Shown here one piece after another: positions 1 through 7,595 of a stretch of 32,703 nucleotides of DNA. A program made the translations under genes and the position numbers. The DNA lies in the NCBI RefSeq assembly GCF_015767245.1, contig NZ_JADOTV010000031.1:1-32703 (forward strand), in the 5' to 3' direction. This DNA is from Aureivirga sp. CE67. Lineage in GTDB: Bacteria; Bacteroidota; Bacteroidia; Flavobacteriales; Flavobacteriaceae. Position 1 is the first letter of the stretch; the number at the start of each line of letters is the position of its first letter. The notes beneath the pieces were generated by a model. That model saw nothing but the letters and a program-made list of their open reading frames with translations. It ran no database searches and was not told the origin of the DNA.

Positions 1-122
1 TATCGAAATGGCAACCTATTACAAGAAATAGTTTCATTATTGAACCGCCGTATACGAGACCCGTACGTACGGTGGTGTGAGAGGTGCAACGTGAATTTAT
101 TGTTCACGTCCACCTACTCGAT
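1..122 (+). mobile_element. Group II intron, 3' end (domains V and VI), cut by window edge
   Basis: Domain V lies at about 42-78: ACCGCCGTA pairs with TACGGTGGT around an inner ACG/CGT helix. Domain VI follows: GGTG and ACGTGAA pair with TTCACGT and CACC. The bulged branch-point A is in CTACTCGAT, close to the 3' end, which I place at 122. This layout is typical of bacterial group II introns. The intron-encoded reverse transcriptase would lie to the left, outside the window. The intron reads on the plus strand, opposite to the cassette genes. The class (IIC or other) cannot be settled from this fragment. Confidence 0.85.
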
Positions 123-425
123 TAACTGCTGTTATTTTTCTATTTCGAAAGGCTAGTTTTTTTCTTTATTTTCACAAGGATGAGTTTCTCTTTTTTGAGA
201 AACCCTCCATTCCAGCCGATTTTTTGTTTTTATTTTCTCGTGAATTTTCAACTTTAATTTTTCGAAAATTCAACTTCTTTTTGTCTTTCTCTCAAACTCA
301 GTTTCTTTTTTTATACCCAAAATACTGAGTTTTCTATTTTCACAAAGCTGAATTTTCTCTTTTCACAAAGCCGAGTTTTTCTCTACACAAAGATGATCAA
401 AATCTTTAAAATAATTTATCTTATT
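123..425 (-). other. Non-coding cassette of the integron-like array
   Basis: About 300 bp with no credible ORF; the longest ATG frame on the minus strand is about 12 codons. On the minus strand it would begin at GTTAACTGC (434-426), the R' end of the neighbouring attC-like site. It would end at GCAGTTA (129-123), next to the intron. These two ends are complementary, as expected for the two halves of one attC. The content is AT-rich and purine-biased on the minus strand, with a degenerate tandem repeat at 325-392. It could be an RNA-encoding or promoter cassette; no function is visible. Confidence 0.45.
325..392. repeat. Degenerate 22-23 bp tandem repeat, three units
   Basis: Units start at 325, 348 and 371 and follow the pattern CYGARTTTTCTMTTTTCACAAAG. 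A diverged partial unit is visible near 166-190. The repeat lies in the cassette without a gene. Confidence 0.6.
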
Positions 426-503
426 GCAGTTAACGATTTGGCTATGAAGCGTAGCTGTCCCGCAGGGCAGCTATGATTTTATAGCCTTTGTTGGCGTGTC
501 GTT
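426..503 (-). other. attC-like recombination site 3
   Basis: Imperfect palindrome. On the minus strand it starts with the R''-like box ACACGCCAAC and ends with GTTAACTGC. Inner arms GGCTAT/ATAGCC and CAGCTA/TAGCTG surround a GC-rich tip (CCC TGCG GGG type). It directly follows the stop codon of the DUF2806 gene, the usual place of attC in a cassette. Its R'' box is complementary to the first bases of the same cassette (GTTGGCGAGC at 1532-1523), matching GTTGGCG exactly. Confidence 0.6.
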
Positions 504-505
504 AT

Positions 506-1492
506 TTATTCTTTTTTGAATTTCATCCAAGGCTGAGTATGTCGAATTTGACCTTTATCTTTTGATAAAATAAATGCATATTCAGTATCAATTTTAGCAT
601 CAATCAATGAAAAGAAAAAATCTTTTATATAATCATCATTTACAGTTGGTGATAATAGATTCAATAACTCAACTCCTATTTTTGAAAATCTAAATATTGG
701 TATGCCGTGATCTGAAACATCCGAATTTTTAATAGTTTTGATAATGTACTTTCCAGATTCAAAATACACCGTCATATCACCTTTTAAATTTCTTGTAATG
801 TTTGCTTCTGCTTGTAATATGCCAATTTCAGTTAACAACAATTGATCTTCAAATGTAAAACCATATTTAGATAAAGTTTTATTGTCATTACCCTTAAACA
901 GAAAAGGGCTGTTGTTAGAACTAATAACAAAATTTGCTGCTTTGGTAAAAGTTTGAGCTTCTTCTTTCGTTAAGTTTCTTAATAATTCAAGAGTTCGTAA
1001 TGAATAGGAATTAGGTTGTTTTATTTCACCTGCAAGTATTTGCCCCCATAATTCTTGCATGTCTTCATTGGAAATATCTTCAGCATAATTAAAGAATCTA
1101 GAAGTCCAGTCTTCGTCAACTGGGTCTTCAGAAACTGAGGCTTCTGCTTCTAGGTTTCGAGCCGCATTTTGTGTAATACTCTCAATATTTTCTTGTCTAC
1201 GCTGTTCTTTAAAATCAAGCCTGTTTTTTGTCCTCTGTTCAATTGTTAATTCATTTTTAATTGACTCGGTGTCAAGAGACATTAAACTCAACTTCTCTTC
1301 GGTGTAACCAATCTCTTTTAGGTTTTCTTGGTTTTCCTTTATTGACTCAGCAATTACTCCAATTTCATACGCTTTTGCATCAGCGGTTTTTCGAATCAAA
1401 TATGGTTTTGTTAATGCTCCAACACCATTTGAAACAACTTCAATCAATTTTTTTAGAGGTTCGCTCAAACCTGTTAAATCTTTTATTTCCAT
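506..1492 (-). CDS. DUF2806 domain protein (cassette gene)
   Basis: A 328-residue soluble protein when read from the ATG at 1492; an in-frame TTG lies three codons upstream. The N-terminus (about 8-60) has the LIEVVSNGVGALTKP and RKTADAKAYEI pattern that I recognise from the DUF2806 family. This is followed by a charged, probably coiled region (about 60-125), a DWTSRFFNYAEDISNEDMQELWGQILAGEI segment split over 130-162, and an alpha/beta C-terminal half. No catalytic motif is visible and the biochemical function of the family is unknown to me. It is the only gene of its cassette, starts about 30 bp after the preceding attC R' box and ends two bases before its own attC. Such cargo genes often act in stress or phage defence, but that is inference. 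Confidence 0.8.
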   Translation of the reverse strand: MEIKDLTGLSEPLKKLIEVVSNGVGALTKPYLIRKTADAKAYEIGVIAESIKENQENLKEIGYTEEKLSLMSLDTESIKNELTIEQRTKNRLDFKEQRRQENIESITQNAARNLEAEASVSEDPVDEDWTSRFFNYAEDISNEDMQELWGQILAGEIKQPNSYSLRTLELLRNLTKEEAQTFTKAANFVISSNNSPFLFKGNDNKTLSKYGFTFEDQLLLTEIGILQAEANITRNLKGDMTVYFESGKYIIKTIKNSDVSDHGIPIFRFSKIGVELLNLLSPTVNDDYIKDFFFSLIDAKIDTEYAFILSKDKGQIRHTQPWMKFKKE

Positions 1493-1521
1493 ATTATCCA
1501 ATGCTTATCTTTATTTTAAAT

Positions 1522-1604
1522 GCTCGCCAACGGTTTGTGTAAGTTTCGCTTTTTGTGTTGCGCCTGCGGCAAAAAGTGAAATTTACACTTTGTTGTAGCA
1601 CGTT
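1522..1604 (-). other. attC-like recombination site 2
   Basis: Palindromic site between the DUF2806 cassette and the HAD-like cassette. Positions 1528-1597 are identical over 70 bases to 2472-2541. Read on the minus strand: R'' GTGCTACAAC, arms GTGTAAATTTCACTTTTTG and CAAAAAGCGAAACTTACAC with mismatches, tip GCCGCAGGCGC, then R' GTTG. The sequence diverges from site 1 right after GTTG (GTTGGCGAGC here, GTTGTAGCAC there), as expected if crossover happens in that box. Confidence 0.75.
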
Positions 1605-1612
1605 TTATTTTA

Positions 1613-2065
1613 CTATAACCTTAGATCCTCAATTCTATTCAATATTTTTTCCGTCCAATTTAATTCTTCTGGTTCAATTATTAAAGTCTCGAATTTATAC
1701 TTTTCTCCTTCTTCTGCAACACCTTTTAAATCGTCAATATGTAAGTTTATCCCAAATAAATTGGGGTTTTTGGAAGCTTTACATTTTTTCAATTCTAAGG
1801 TTTTATTATTTAATTCTCCATTTATTATTTTCGTTGGTCTCAATCCGTAAATTGCAAATGTCTTTTTTATTTTTAATTTACTTCTAAACGAAGTTGTGTA
1901 AATCCATATTTCACAATTCTTTTTTTCAATTTTATGGAATAATTTAATTGTTCCTTTTCTAATTTTTTCAGCTCCAATTATTTTACCTAATAATTTTTCA
2001 TTTTCTACTTCAAATTCGTTAGAATAAGGAATTAAGGTATTATCTAAGTCAAAACTTACAATCAT
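1613..2065 (-). CDS. HAD-like phosphatase-type protein (cassette gene)
   Basis: A 150-residue protein with the HAD motif I DLDNTL at residues 6-11 (nucleophile Asp6, acid Asp8). A motif II-like IYTTS is near 54-58, and an acidic motif IV-like HIDD lies near 108-112. It is short and lacks an obvious cap insertion, so the substrate cannot be guessed; a polynucleotide or small phosphate ester is possible for such minimal HAD folds. It is the second gene of a two-gene cassette, 18 bp behind the gene at 2084-2455. Its stop codon lies about 10 bp before the attC-like site. Confidence 0.75.
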   Translation of the reverse strand: MIVSFDLDNTLIPYSNEFEVENEKLLGKIIGAEKIRKGTIKLFHKIEKKNCEIWIYTTSFRSKLKIKKTFAIYGLRPTKIINGELNNKTLELKKCKASKNPNLFGINLHIDDLKGVAEEGEKYKFETLIIEPEELNWTEKILNRIEDLRL

Positions 2066-2083
2066 TTATAAACTAAATTCTTT

Positions 2084-2455
2084 TTAATAGGGTTGAATTT
2101 GAATATTTCGTTTAATATTTACTCCTGGACTAACCCAACTCCTATGATAATATATTGATGAATTAAATTCATTTGCTATCAATTGACATATATTTTTAAT
2201 CTCTTCAACATCTTTTATTCCATCTAATATTGTTATACCGAAATTACATTTGGCGGGCACTGTACTATCCCATTCTTGAAGCATTCCAACTTTGAAAGGT
2301 CTACTAACATTAATTTTTATAAATTCATTATCACTCTCTCCCCACTCAGTTTCATTTTCCATATTGAACATAAATTCTGAAATATTCATAATATTTTTTA
2401 ATTTATTACAAAATTCAATTAAACTCAATTCACAATATATTGATAAATGTTCCAT
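2084..2455 (-). CDS. Hypothetical protein, first gene of a two-gene cassette
   Basis: A 123-residue protein with no signal peptide or membrane segment and no family I recognise. The middle has a GMLQEWDSTVPAKCNFGI stretch and the end has a YYHRSWVSPGVNI stretch, suggesting a small alpha/beta fold. The start ATG lies 11 bp after the R' box GTTGTAGCAC of the upstream attC-like site. The reading frame thus begins almost at the cassette boundary, which is usual for integron cassettes. It is probably co-transcribed with the HAD-like gene. Confidence 0.6.
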   Translation of the reverse strand: MEHLSIYCELSLIEFCNKLKNIMNISEFMFNMENETEWGESDNEFIKINVSRPFKVGMLQEWDSTVPAKCNFGITILDGIKDVEEIKNICQLIANEFNSSIYYHRSWVSPGVNIKRNIQIQPY

Positions 2456-2465
2456 TATTTTTTAT

Positions 2466-2548
2466 GTGCTACAACGGTTTGTGTAAGTTTCGCTTTTTGT
2501 GTTGCGCCTGCGGCAAAAAGTGAAATTTACACTTTGTTGTAACACGTT
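2466..2548 (-). other. attC-like recombination site 1
   Basis: Twin of the site at 1522-1604, with 70 identical bases at 2472-2541. On the minus strand R'' is GTGTTACAAC and R' is GTTGTAGCAC. R'' does not match the adjacent R' perfectly (TTACAAC against CTACAAC) but does match the start of its own cassette at 3181-3172 (GTTGTAACAC). The last codons of the membrane protein gene at 2527-2934 (residues RTCYNKV and the stop) are encoded by the left arm. Confidence 0.75.
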
Positions 2549-2934
2549 CTTTTTTTTCTTCTCAAATATAATATTATACAAATTAATATTGATTCTAAAA
2601 TTAATCCTGAATATGCAATTTTATAATCTGAATAATATATTTGTCTATACATTACGAAATAATGATAATAGATTATCAAAATTGTAATTATTAAAGCAAT
2701 TACAATTTGTGTTGTTAACAATATTTTCACTCCAATTTTTTCATAAATAAAAATTATCCAACTACTTATAAAAATTACGAAAAAGCATATATACCTTAAT
2801 AATGATTTTAAATTGGAATCAAAATTGTCAAAAGCAAATAAATCGTTTATAAATATTATAAAAGCTGAATTTAAAATCGAAATAATAAATACGATAATTT
2901 TTAATATTAATCCCCAATTATTAGTAATCCACAT
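2527..2934 (-). CDS. Small integral membrane protein (cassette gene)
   Basis: A 135-residue protein with four hydrophobic helices at about 8-30, 44-64, 69-92 and 105-124, and a basic tail RRKKRTCYNKV. The tail is encoded inside the attC-like site, so the C-terminus was probably set by cassette formation. The gene overlaps the end of the 82-residue gene upstream by 28 bp, suggesting coupled translation. No family recognised. A membrane protein paired with a small soluble protein could be a toxin/immunity or two-part defence unit, but nothing in the sequence proves it. Confidence 0.6.
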   Translation of the reverse strand: MWITNNWGLILKIIVFIISILNSAFIIFINDLFAFDNFDSNLKSLLRYICFFVIFISSWIIFIYEKIGVKILLTTQIVIALIITILIIYYHYFVMYRQIYYSDYKIAYSGLILESILICIILYLRRKKRTCYNKV

Positions 2935-3155
2935 TTCTCTTTAATTGCTATTTCAAAAATTTCTTTCCATTGGTTTGATTGTACTCCACAAGAAATTATA
3001 AATTTAATATGATCCAGATATAATCTACTTGTTCCATACTCATCAATTTCAATTCCTGATTTTTCTTTTAACTTTTCTAATGGAACTCTTATAGAATCTA
3101 ATTCTTCAATTACTGCAATTAATTCATTTCTATTAGATAAATTATAAACTTCCAT
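2907..3155 (-). CDS. Small hypothetical protein, first gene of the first cassette
   Basis: An 82-residue soluble protein of mixed charge with no signal peptide and no recognised domain. The start ATG lies 17 bp after GTTGTAACAC (3181-3172), the predicted cassette boundary next to the recombinase gene. The 3' end overlaps the membrane protein gene. As the cassette nearest to the recombinase it would be the most recently inserted one if the usual integron rule holds. Confidence 0.55.
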   Translation of the reverse strand: MEVYNLSNRNELIAVIEELDSIRVPLEKLKEKSGIEIDEYGTSRLYLDHIKFIISCGVQSNQWKEIFEIAIKEKCGLLIIGD

Positions 3156-3171
3156 ATTTTTTTATTAAAAT

Positions 3172-3207
3172 GTGTTACAACTTGCGTATAAACAGAATTC
3201 CGTTTAT
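3172..3207 (-). other. Candidate attI-like site at the recombinase end of the array
   Basis: The first cassette begins at GTTGTAACAC (3181-3172 on the minus strand). Six bases away, on the recombinase side, is the 20-bp palindrome-like ATAAAC-N-GAATTC-N-GTTTAT (3188-3207). It has the inverted arms expected of a pair of recombinase binding sites. It has no long attC-type hairpin. The assignment as attI rests on position and symmetry only. Confidence 0.4.
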
Positions 3208-3280
3208 TTCCATTATATCTATGGCTTCAATTTCATTTAAAACATATAGATATCGCAATATTTTGCTGCAATTTATACCT

Positions 3281-4594
3281 TTAATCACTAAAATCAAAAT
3301 CATCGATTGGATTTTTTATTTTCTCCAAACCAACAGTTGTAATATGTGTATAAATTTCTGTTGTCTTACTACTTTCATGTCCTAAAATATGCTGGATATA
3401 ACGAATAGCTACTCCTTTTTCTAATAGATGAGTTGCAAAAGAATGACGTAATTTATGAGGAGTAACGTTTTTTTCAATTCCTGCGTTTTTAGCATAACGT
3501 TTCACCAACTTCTGAACACTTGTACTTGAATAGACTCCACCTTTTACTCCTTCAAATACATATTGCTCTGGAAAATAATTATCTAAATAGATTTTAATTA
3601 CTATTTTCACTCTTTTTGATAATGGAACATAACGATCTTTTTTCCCTTTAGCATTTTTAATGTGAATTCTGTTTTTTTCAAAATCAACATCCTTTATTCT
3701 TAAAGATAATAGTTCCCCTAAACGCATACCCGTACTATACAATAAGGACACAATTGCTTTGTGTTTTAAATTTTGAATTCCTTTTAATAATTTAATGATC
3801 TCTGTTTCTGATAAAACTTCTGGAAGTGATCTTGATTTCCGTGGACGTTCTATAAAATAAGTAGTTTGCTTTCCTCCTAATACTTTTTCATAGTAGAATT
3901 TAATCGCATTGATAACAATATTCTGATATGATTCGCTTATTTCTTTTTCTTGAATAAGATAACGTAAATAGGAACGAATCATTTCAGAAGTAATTTCTTT
4001 TGGTTGATATTGATGGTAATAACTCAAAAAAGTAGAAAAAACACTTGTATAAGATTTTATTGTAGAAGCACTATATCGCATCTCTATTAATCTGTTTTTC
4101 ATCTCTTGTGGACATTCTCTTAAATGTTCTACTAGCAATTCTTTTTTAATGGAAGTAGGTTTCTCTTTTATTATTCGTTGATCGATGTAAGTAATTTCAT
4201 AAGTTGTTGCTAGAATTTCATTTAATCGGTTTTTGATATTTTCATGATATGGAATTGTCCATTGTTTAGAAGTTGAATCATAATGATAATAGCCTAATGA
4301 TTTTATATATTCAATTCCTTTTGGCGTTGGATAACACGAAAATCTAAGTTTATTCCCTTTTAAAATATAAAAAATAGCGGTTTTTAGTTTTGTTGAACTT
4401 GTGCTTACGATATCCGTTAAGGATGTTAAAAACTCTTTATTCTCTTGTGAATAAGGCATTAGCCAGCATTTTAAATCTGGATTCCAAAATGTTTTAGGTT
4501 TTGACTTGAGCAAAATCGTCCATTTTTTTTCAAAAGGAATTTGAATTGAAAACATTTTTACATCCTGATAGTCAATGGTTTTATATTTAATCAT
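3281..4594 (-). CDS. Tyrosine recombinase with W-rich N-terminal extension; likely array integrase
   Basis: A 437-residue tyrosine recombinase. The catalytic set is complete: Arg291 in STGMRLGELL, Lys around 316-319 in GKKDR, His380-x-x-Arg383 in HKLRHSFATHLL, His406 in LGHESS and Tyr415 in IYTH. The SAM-like core-binding domain is at about 150-240. The first 140 residues are unusual: two related modules (about 18-50 and 88-117) each end in a W-x-x-P signature (CWLMP, QWTIP), resembling a tandem HARP-like fold. The IntI-specific insertion of about 30-35 residues before the HxxR motif is missing, although the YTH...NPIDDF tail resembles IntI's SPLD tail. Its C-terminal end faces the array and it is transcribed in the cassette direction, unlike classical integrons. 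Confidence 0.9.
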   Translation of the reverse strand: MIKYKTIDYQDVKMFSIQIPFEKKWTILLKSKPKTFWNPDLKCWLMPYSQENKEFLTSLTDIVSTSSTKLKTAIFYILKGNKLRFSCYPTPKGIEYIKSLGYYHYDSTSKQWTIPYHENIKNRLNEILATTYEITYIDQRIIKEKPTSIKKELLVEHLRECPQEMKNRLIEMRYSASTIKSYTSVFSTFLSYYHQYQPKEITSEMIRSYLRYLIQEKEISESYQNIVINAIKFYYEKVLGGKQTTYFIERPRKSRSLPEVLSETEIIKLLKGIQNLKHKAIVSLLYSTGMRLGELLSLRIKDVDFEKNRIHIKNAKGKKDRYVPLSKRVKIVIKIYLDNYFPEQYVFEGVKGGVYSSTSVQKLVKRYAKNAGIEKNVTPHKLRHSFATHLLEKGVAIRYIQHILGHESSKTTEIYTHITTVGLEKIKNPIDDFDFSD

Positions 4595-5078
4595 CTTATT
4601 TTTTGATTGAATATATACATTTTAAAAACAAATAAATAACTAAAAATCAATTAAATAAACCCACTACACTTTTAATCCCATTATCAAGGGATAAACGGAA
4701 CTAAAATTTTGACTAATTCCGCTTTCACCTCTAATAATTAAGGATAACAGGAACGTATAGTTTTTCTTTACTGAAAAAGAGTTTTAGTATAAAATTTACT
4801 TATAGTCTATATGTTTTTATCACTCCGACACTTGCATTTACGACAAATCCACTATGAGGAACTACTCAGACACTTTGAGGAATGACACCGACTTTACATT
4901 TATCTAATCCATTTATTTTTACAAAAAGGAATTTTTAGCTTCAGAAGACCATGAGGAAATAAGAATTGGCCTTCGACTCCGCTCAGGCACCTTTACAGTA
5001 AAACTTAGTTCGAGTGCCTTCGAGAGCTTCAGGCACCAATGAGAGCTTCAGAAATTAGTAATGTATTTCCTTGCGAAA

Positions 5079-5209
5079 GGGATTGTAGTGGAAAGCTTTT
5101 GTTTTTCAAAAATTAGAAAATCTAGGAAACGGAGGCGACCAACGGAAGCCCACGTATGACGTAGAATTTCTTTTTTTAAAAAGCAAAACTTGGAACGGAA
5201 AGCCCGACC
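5079..5209 (-). repeat. Dispersed 130-bp repeat, copy 1
   Basis: Its reverse complement matches 31498-31630. Shared blocks include GGTCGGGCTTT, CAAGTTTTG, GTGGGCTTC, TTGGTCGCCT and AAAACAAAAGCTTTCCACT. No ORF. This is probably a family-level intergenic repeat of this lineage. Confidence 0.7.
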
Positions 5210-5287
5210 TTTTTCTGAGTTTCTAAAAACGAAGAAAAATGGTTTCGCCCAAAAATATTGGAAGAATAGACATTATGTCGTAAAATC

Positions 5288-5356
5288 TTATGAAGAATTT
5301 TATTTAATCTTAAACACACCCCTAACCCCTCTCAAGAGGGGAACTTGACAATCTGT
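5288..5356 (+). repeat. Hairpin repeat, copy a
   Basis: Core CACACCCCTAACCCCTCTC followed by AAGAGGGGAACTTGACAATC; CCCCTC pairs with GAGGGG across TCAA. The same unit occurs at 8323, 23947 and 26839, always on the plus strand. It is REP-like and lies between genes, here just behind the MIP channel gene. Confidence 0.8.
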
Positions 5357-5388
5357 TTAACTATATGTAAAATTAAATAAGAAGTATT

Positions 5389-6045
5389 TTAGTTTGTTGC
5401 AACTGTTTTTTCTTCGTGGAAAAGATATTTCCAGGTAAAGGTGGCGAGAACTGCACCAAAAGTAGTAGCGAAAATATATACCCAAAGACTGGTAATATTT
5501 CCGGAAACAATTGCAGGAGCTATAGAACGTGCTGGATTCATAGAAGCCCCTGTAATTGGACCAGCGAACATTGCCTCAAGTAAAACTGTTGCACCAACAG
5601 CAAACCCCGTAAAATGACTTATATCTTTCTTGTTACTCACAAAAAGAATCACTAGCATCAATAAGAATGTCAAAATAAACTCAATTACAAAAGATTGCAT
5701 TTCTGTGCTTCTTGGTAATGTTGCTCCAAGATTTTCATGCTTAAATAAAAATGCCATGAGTATTGATGCTAGAAAACCACCTGATAATTGCGCTATAACG
5801 TATGGAAACACCTTCTTTTTATCGAACTGTTTTCCTAGAGCTAAACTTAGCGTTACAGCAGGATTGATATGCGCGTCGGAAATACTTCCGAACATATATA
5901 TTACAACAGCCACAATTAAACCAAATGTTATTGCAATACCAGAATGACCGATAATTCCGTTTGTTACGTCGTTTATAACAATTGCTCCTGTCCCGCAAAA
6001 AACAAGGGCAAAAGTTCCAAGAAATTCGGCAATGTACGTTTTCAC
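5389..6045 (-). CDS. MIP family channel (aquaporin / solute facilitator)
   Basis: A 218-residue inner-membrane protein with six helices and both half-helix NPA motifs: HINPAVT near 60 and SMNPARS near 168. The GTG at 6045 is the only suitable start. The aromatic/arginine filter, aligned by eye with E. coli AqpZ, keeps the Phe and Arg but has Ala where AqpZ has His and Ala where it has Thr. The pore is therefore probably wider than a strict water channel, so glycerol or another small neutral solute is possible. The GPITGASMNPARS loop resembles the NIP/AqpN branch. Monocistronic: a terminator for the upstream gene lies just before it. Confidence 0.92.
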   Translation of the reverse strand: MKTYIAEFLGTFALVFCGTGAIVINDVTNGIIGHSGIAITFGLIVAVVIYMFGSISDAHINPAVTLSLALGKQFDKKKVFPYVIAQLSGGFLASILMAFLFKHENLGATLPRSTEMQSFVIEFILTFLLMLVILFVSNKKDISHFTGFAVGATVLLEAMFAGPITGASMNPARSIAPAIVSGNITSLWVYIFATTFGAVLATFTWKYLFHEEKTVATN

Positions 6046-6090
6046 TTTTAATTCGTATTATAATATTGCAATATTACGATAGATTGTAAT

Positions 6091-6124
6091 ACAAAAAAAG
6101 GGTTACTTTGATTCGTAACCCTTT
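6091..6124 (-). terminator. Rho-independent terminator behind the T9SS protein gene
   Basis: Stem AAAGGGTTAC (6097-6106) pairs with GTAACCCTTT (6115-6124). On the minus strand it is followed by a run of seven T, as expected for ending transcription of the gene at 6268-7398. Confidence 0.8.
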
Positions 6125-6267
6125 CTTAACATTTAAGAGCCTGTTTAAATTTTTTTGATACAATTTTAAATAAGCTCAAGATTTCTGACAATTAATCTCA
6201 ATTAATTTTATTATTTATTAATAAAGTTATCTAAAATAAATCTTTATATACAAAAATGAACTAGAAA

Positions 6268-7398
6268 TTATTTCTTAACGATTCTGAATGAACTTGCTGT
6301 TTTTTCAGTAGTTAATTTAATAGTATAGCTTCCTTTTTCGATATTTTGTAAATTCAGTTTTACATCCGTATTTTGGAAATCGTTTTCTAAAACTTTTTGT
6401 CCTAAAGTATTAAATACTTCCACTTTTAATAAAATTTCTTTTGCTGAAATAGATAACACATCTGATGCTGGGTTTGGGAAAACTCTTAAACCTTCGATGA
6501 TATTATCTTCAATACTTAAGTTTGCTGTAGTAAAAGTGTACATTTCTGACCATTCACTCTTTTCATCTCCTTCACACACTGTTCTAACATAAACTTTATA
6601 TTCTGTATTTGCTGTTAGATCCATTGCAGTATGAGGATTTGTAGAAGTAACTACTCCTTCTTCTGGCATTTCTTCTGTTGCAGGAATAACGATAATCTCG
6701 AAATTATCCTCTCCTTCTGCTGTCCATTTAATATCTGCTTGCGTATTTGTAATATTTTCAGCCATTAATTCAGTTGGTACTACACATTCATCTGTAGCTT
6801 CTCCTGTAATTCCTAAGAATGTAATATTTGGTACCCAAACATCACGGTTTGTAGCTTCTGGTAAACTTTCGTTATTGATATTTATATCAGAAGAAATTTT
6901 ATAAATACTTCTCTCCGCCTCTACTTCATGATTAAAGAAAGCATCTTGAGTACTATTAAATCCTATTTTATTTTCATCAACAGCAATTACAATATTATCT
7001 GTTCCATTATAAGCAAATGGTTCAGAGAAAGTAATTGTTACTACTCCATCTTCATGTGAAATTTCTCCAGTAAATTTTTGCATGTCTGATGTCATAGGAA
7101 TCCAATCAGATTTAGATTCAAAAGAAGATTTTGAAGTATGACCAATCCAAACATCCCATTGATTTGATTTATCTAATTTTGGATTGATTCCACTTAAATC
7201 AAAATAATAACTAATACCTGTAATATCTCCTGATGCATTAATTTCTGATGCTAAATAGATACTTTGTGTATAAGTGTAATTATAATAAGGATTAATCGGT
7301 GTATGTTGATCAATTCCTGTACCTTCTCCTACGGTAACCTGCGCTGTAGCTACTAATGATGTAAAAAATAAAGAGGCAATAAGTGTAATTTTTTTCAT
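6268..7398 (-). CDS. Secreted fibronectin-III protein with type IX secretion tail
   Basis: A 376-residue exported protein. The signal peptide is residues 1-19 (MKKITLIASLFFTSLVATAQ). A beta-rich region (about 20-200) follows, then a fibronectin type III domain (about 206-292, starting VPTELMAENIT and ending YTFTT). The end is a Por-secretion-type C-terminal sorting domain (about 300-376) with the VFPNPASDVLSI start, LGQKV and a KGSYTIKL...RIVKK end. T9SS exports such proteins to the surface or medium. No catalytic residues are evident, so it may be an adhesin or a carbohydrate-binding protein. It stands alone between a promoter and a terminator. Confidence 0.88.
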   Translation of the reverse strand: MKKITLIASLFFTSLVATAQVTVGEGTGIDQHTPINPYYNYTYTQSIYLASEINASGDITGISYYFDLSGINPKLDKSNQWDVWIGHTSKSSFESKSDWIPMTSDMQKFTGEISHEDGVVTITFSEPFAYNGTDNIVIAVDENKIGFNSTQDAFFNHEVEAERSIYKISSDININNESLPEATNRDVWVPNITFLGITGEATDECVVPTELMAENITNTQADIKWTAEGEDNFEIIVIPATEEMPEEGVVTSTNPHTAMDLTANTEYKVYVRTVCEGDEKSEWSEMYTFTTANLSIEDNIIEGLRVFPNPASDVLSISAKEILLKVEVFNTLGQKVLENDFQNTDVKLNLQNIEKGSYTIKLTTEKTASSFRIVKK

Positions 7399-7428
7399 AA
7401 TTGGGGTTTTTTACTTTGTTTTCGTTGG

Positions 7429-7436
7429 CAAAATTA
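7429..7436 (-). promoter_or_regulatory. Predicted -7 element upstream of the T9SS protein gene
   Basis: TAATTTTG on the minus strand fits the Bacteroidota TAnnTTTG element, about 30 bp before the ATG. The matching -33 element is weak (TTAA), so the call is tentative. Confidence 0.4.
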
Positions 7437-7595
7437 CATGGAAAAAATTATATTATTTAACTTATTAATAATTTTATGTTAATTATTATACATTTTTCAT
7501 CAAAACACTTTTTATATAAATTTTAAATCAACACTTATGTTAATTTTAGTTAAATTAATAAATAATATCTTTCAGATTGTAATTGGAAAAATCTA

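Larger units (their letters stand above)
4595..5388. other. Intergenic region without genes
   Basis: About 790 bp with no convincing ORF. It holds GCTCAGGCACC-type fragments (4978-5040), one copy of a 130-bp dispersed repeat (5079-5209) and one hairpin repeat (5288-5356). The segment 4595-4975 shows nothing I can name. It probably marks the old chromosomal border of the integron-like platform. Confidence 0.6.

Noticed and set aside
1528-2541. The two identical 70-bp repeats as ends of an insertion sequence
   Set aside because: They are internally palindromic, lie at the 3' ends of gene units and show cassette-type boundary switching; no transposase lies between them.
3281-4594. Calling the recombinase IntI
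   Set aside because: The IntI-specific insertion before HxxR is absent, so only 'integron-like' is justified.
5288-5356. The GC-rich hairpin repeat as a simple terminator
   Set aside because: No T-run follows the stem, and the similarity between copies extends far beyond the hairpin.
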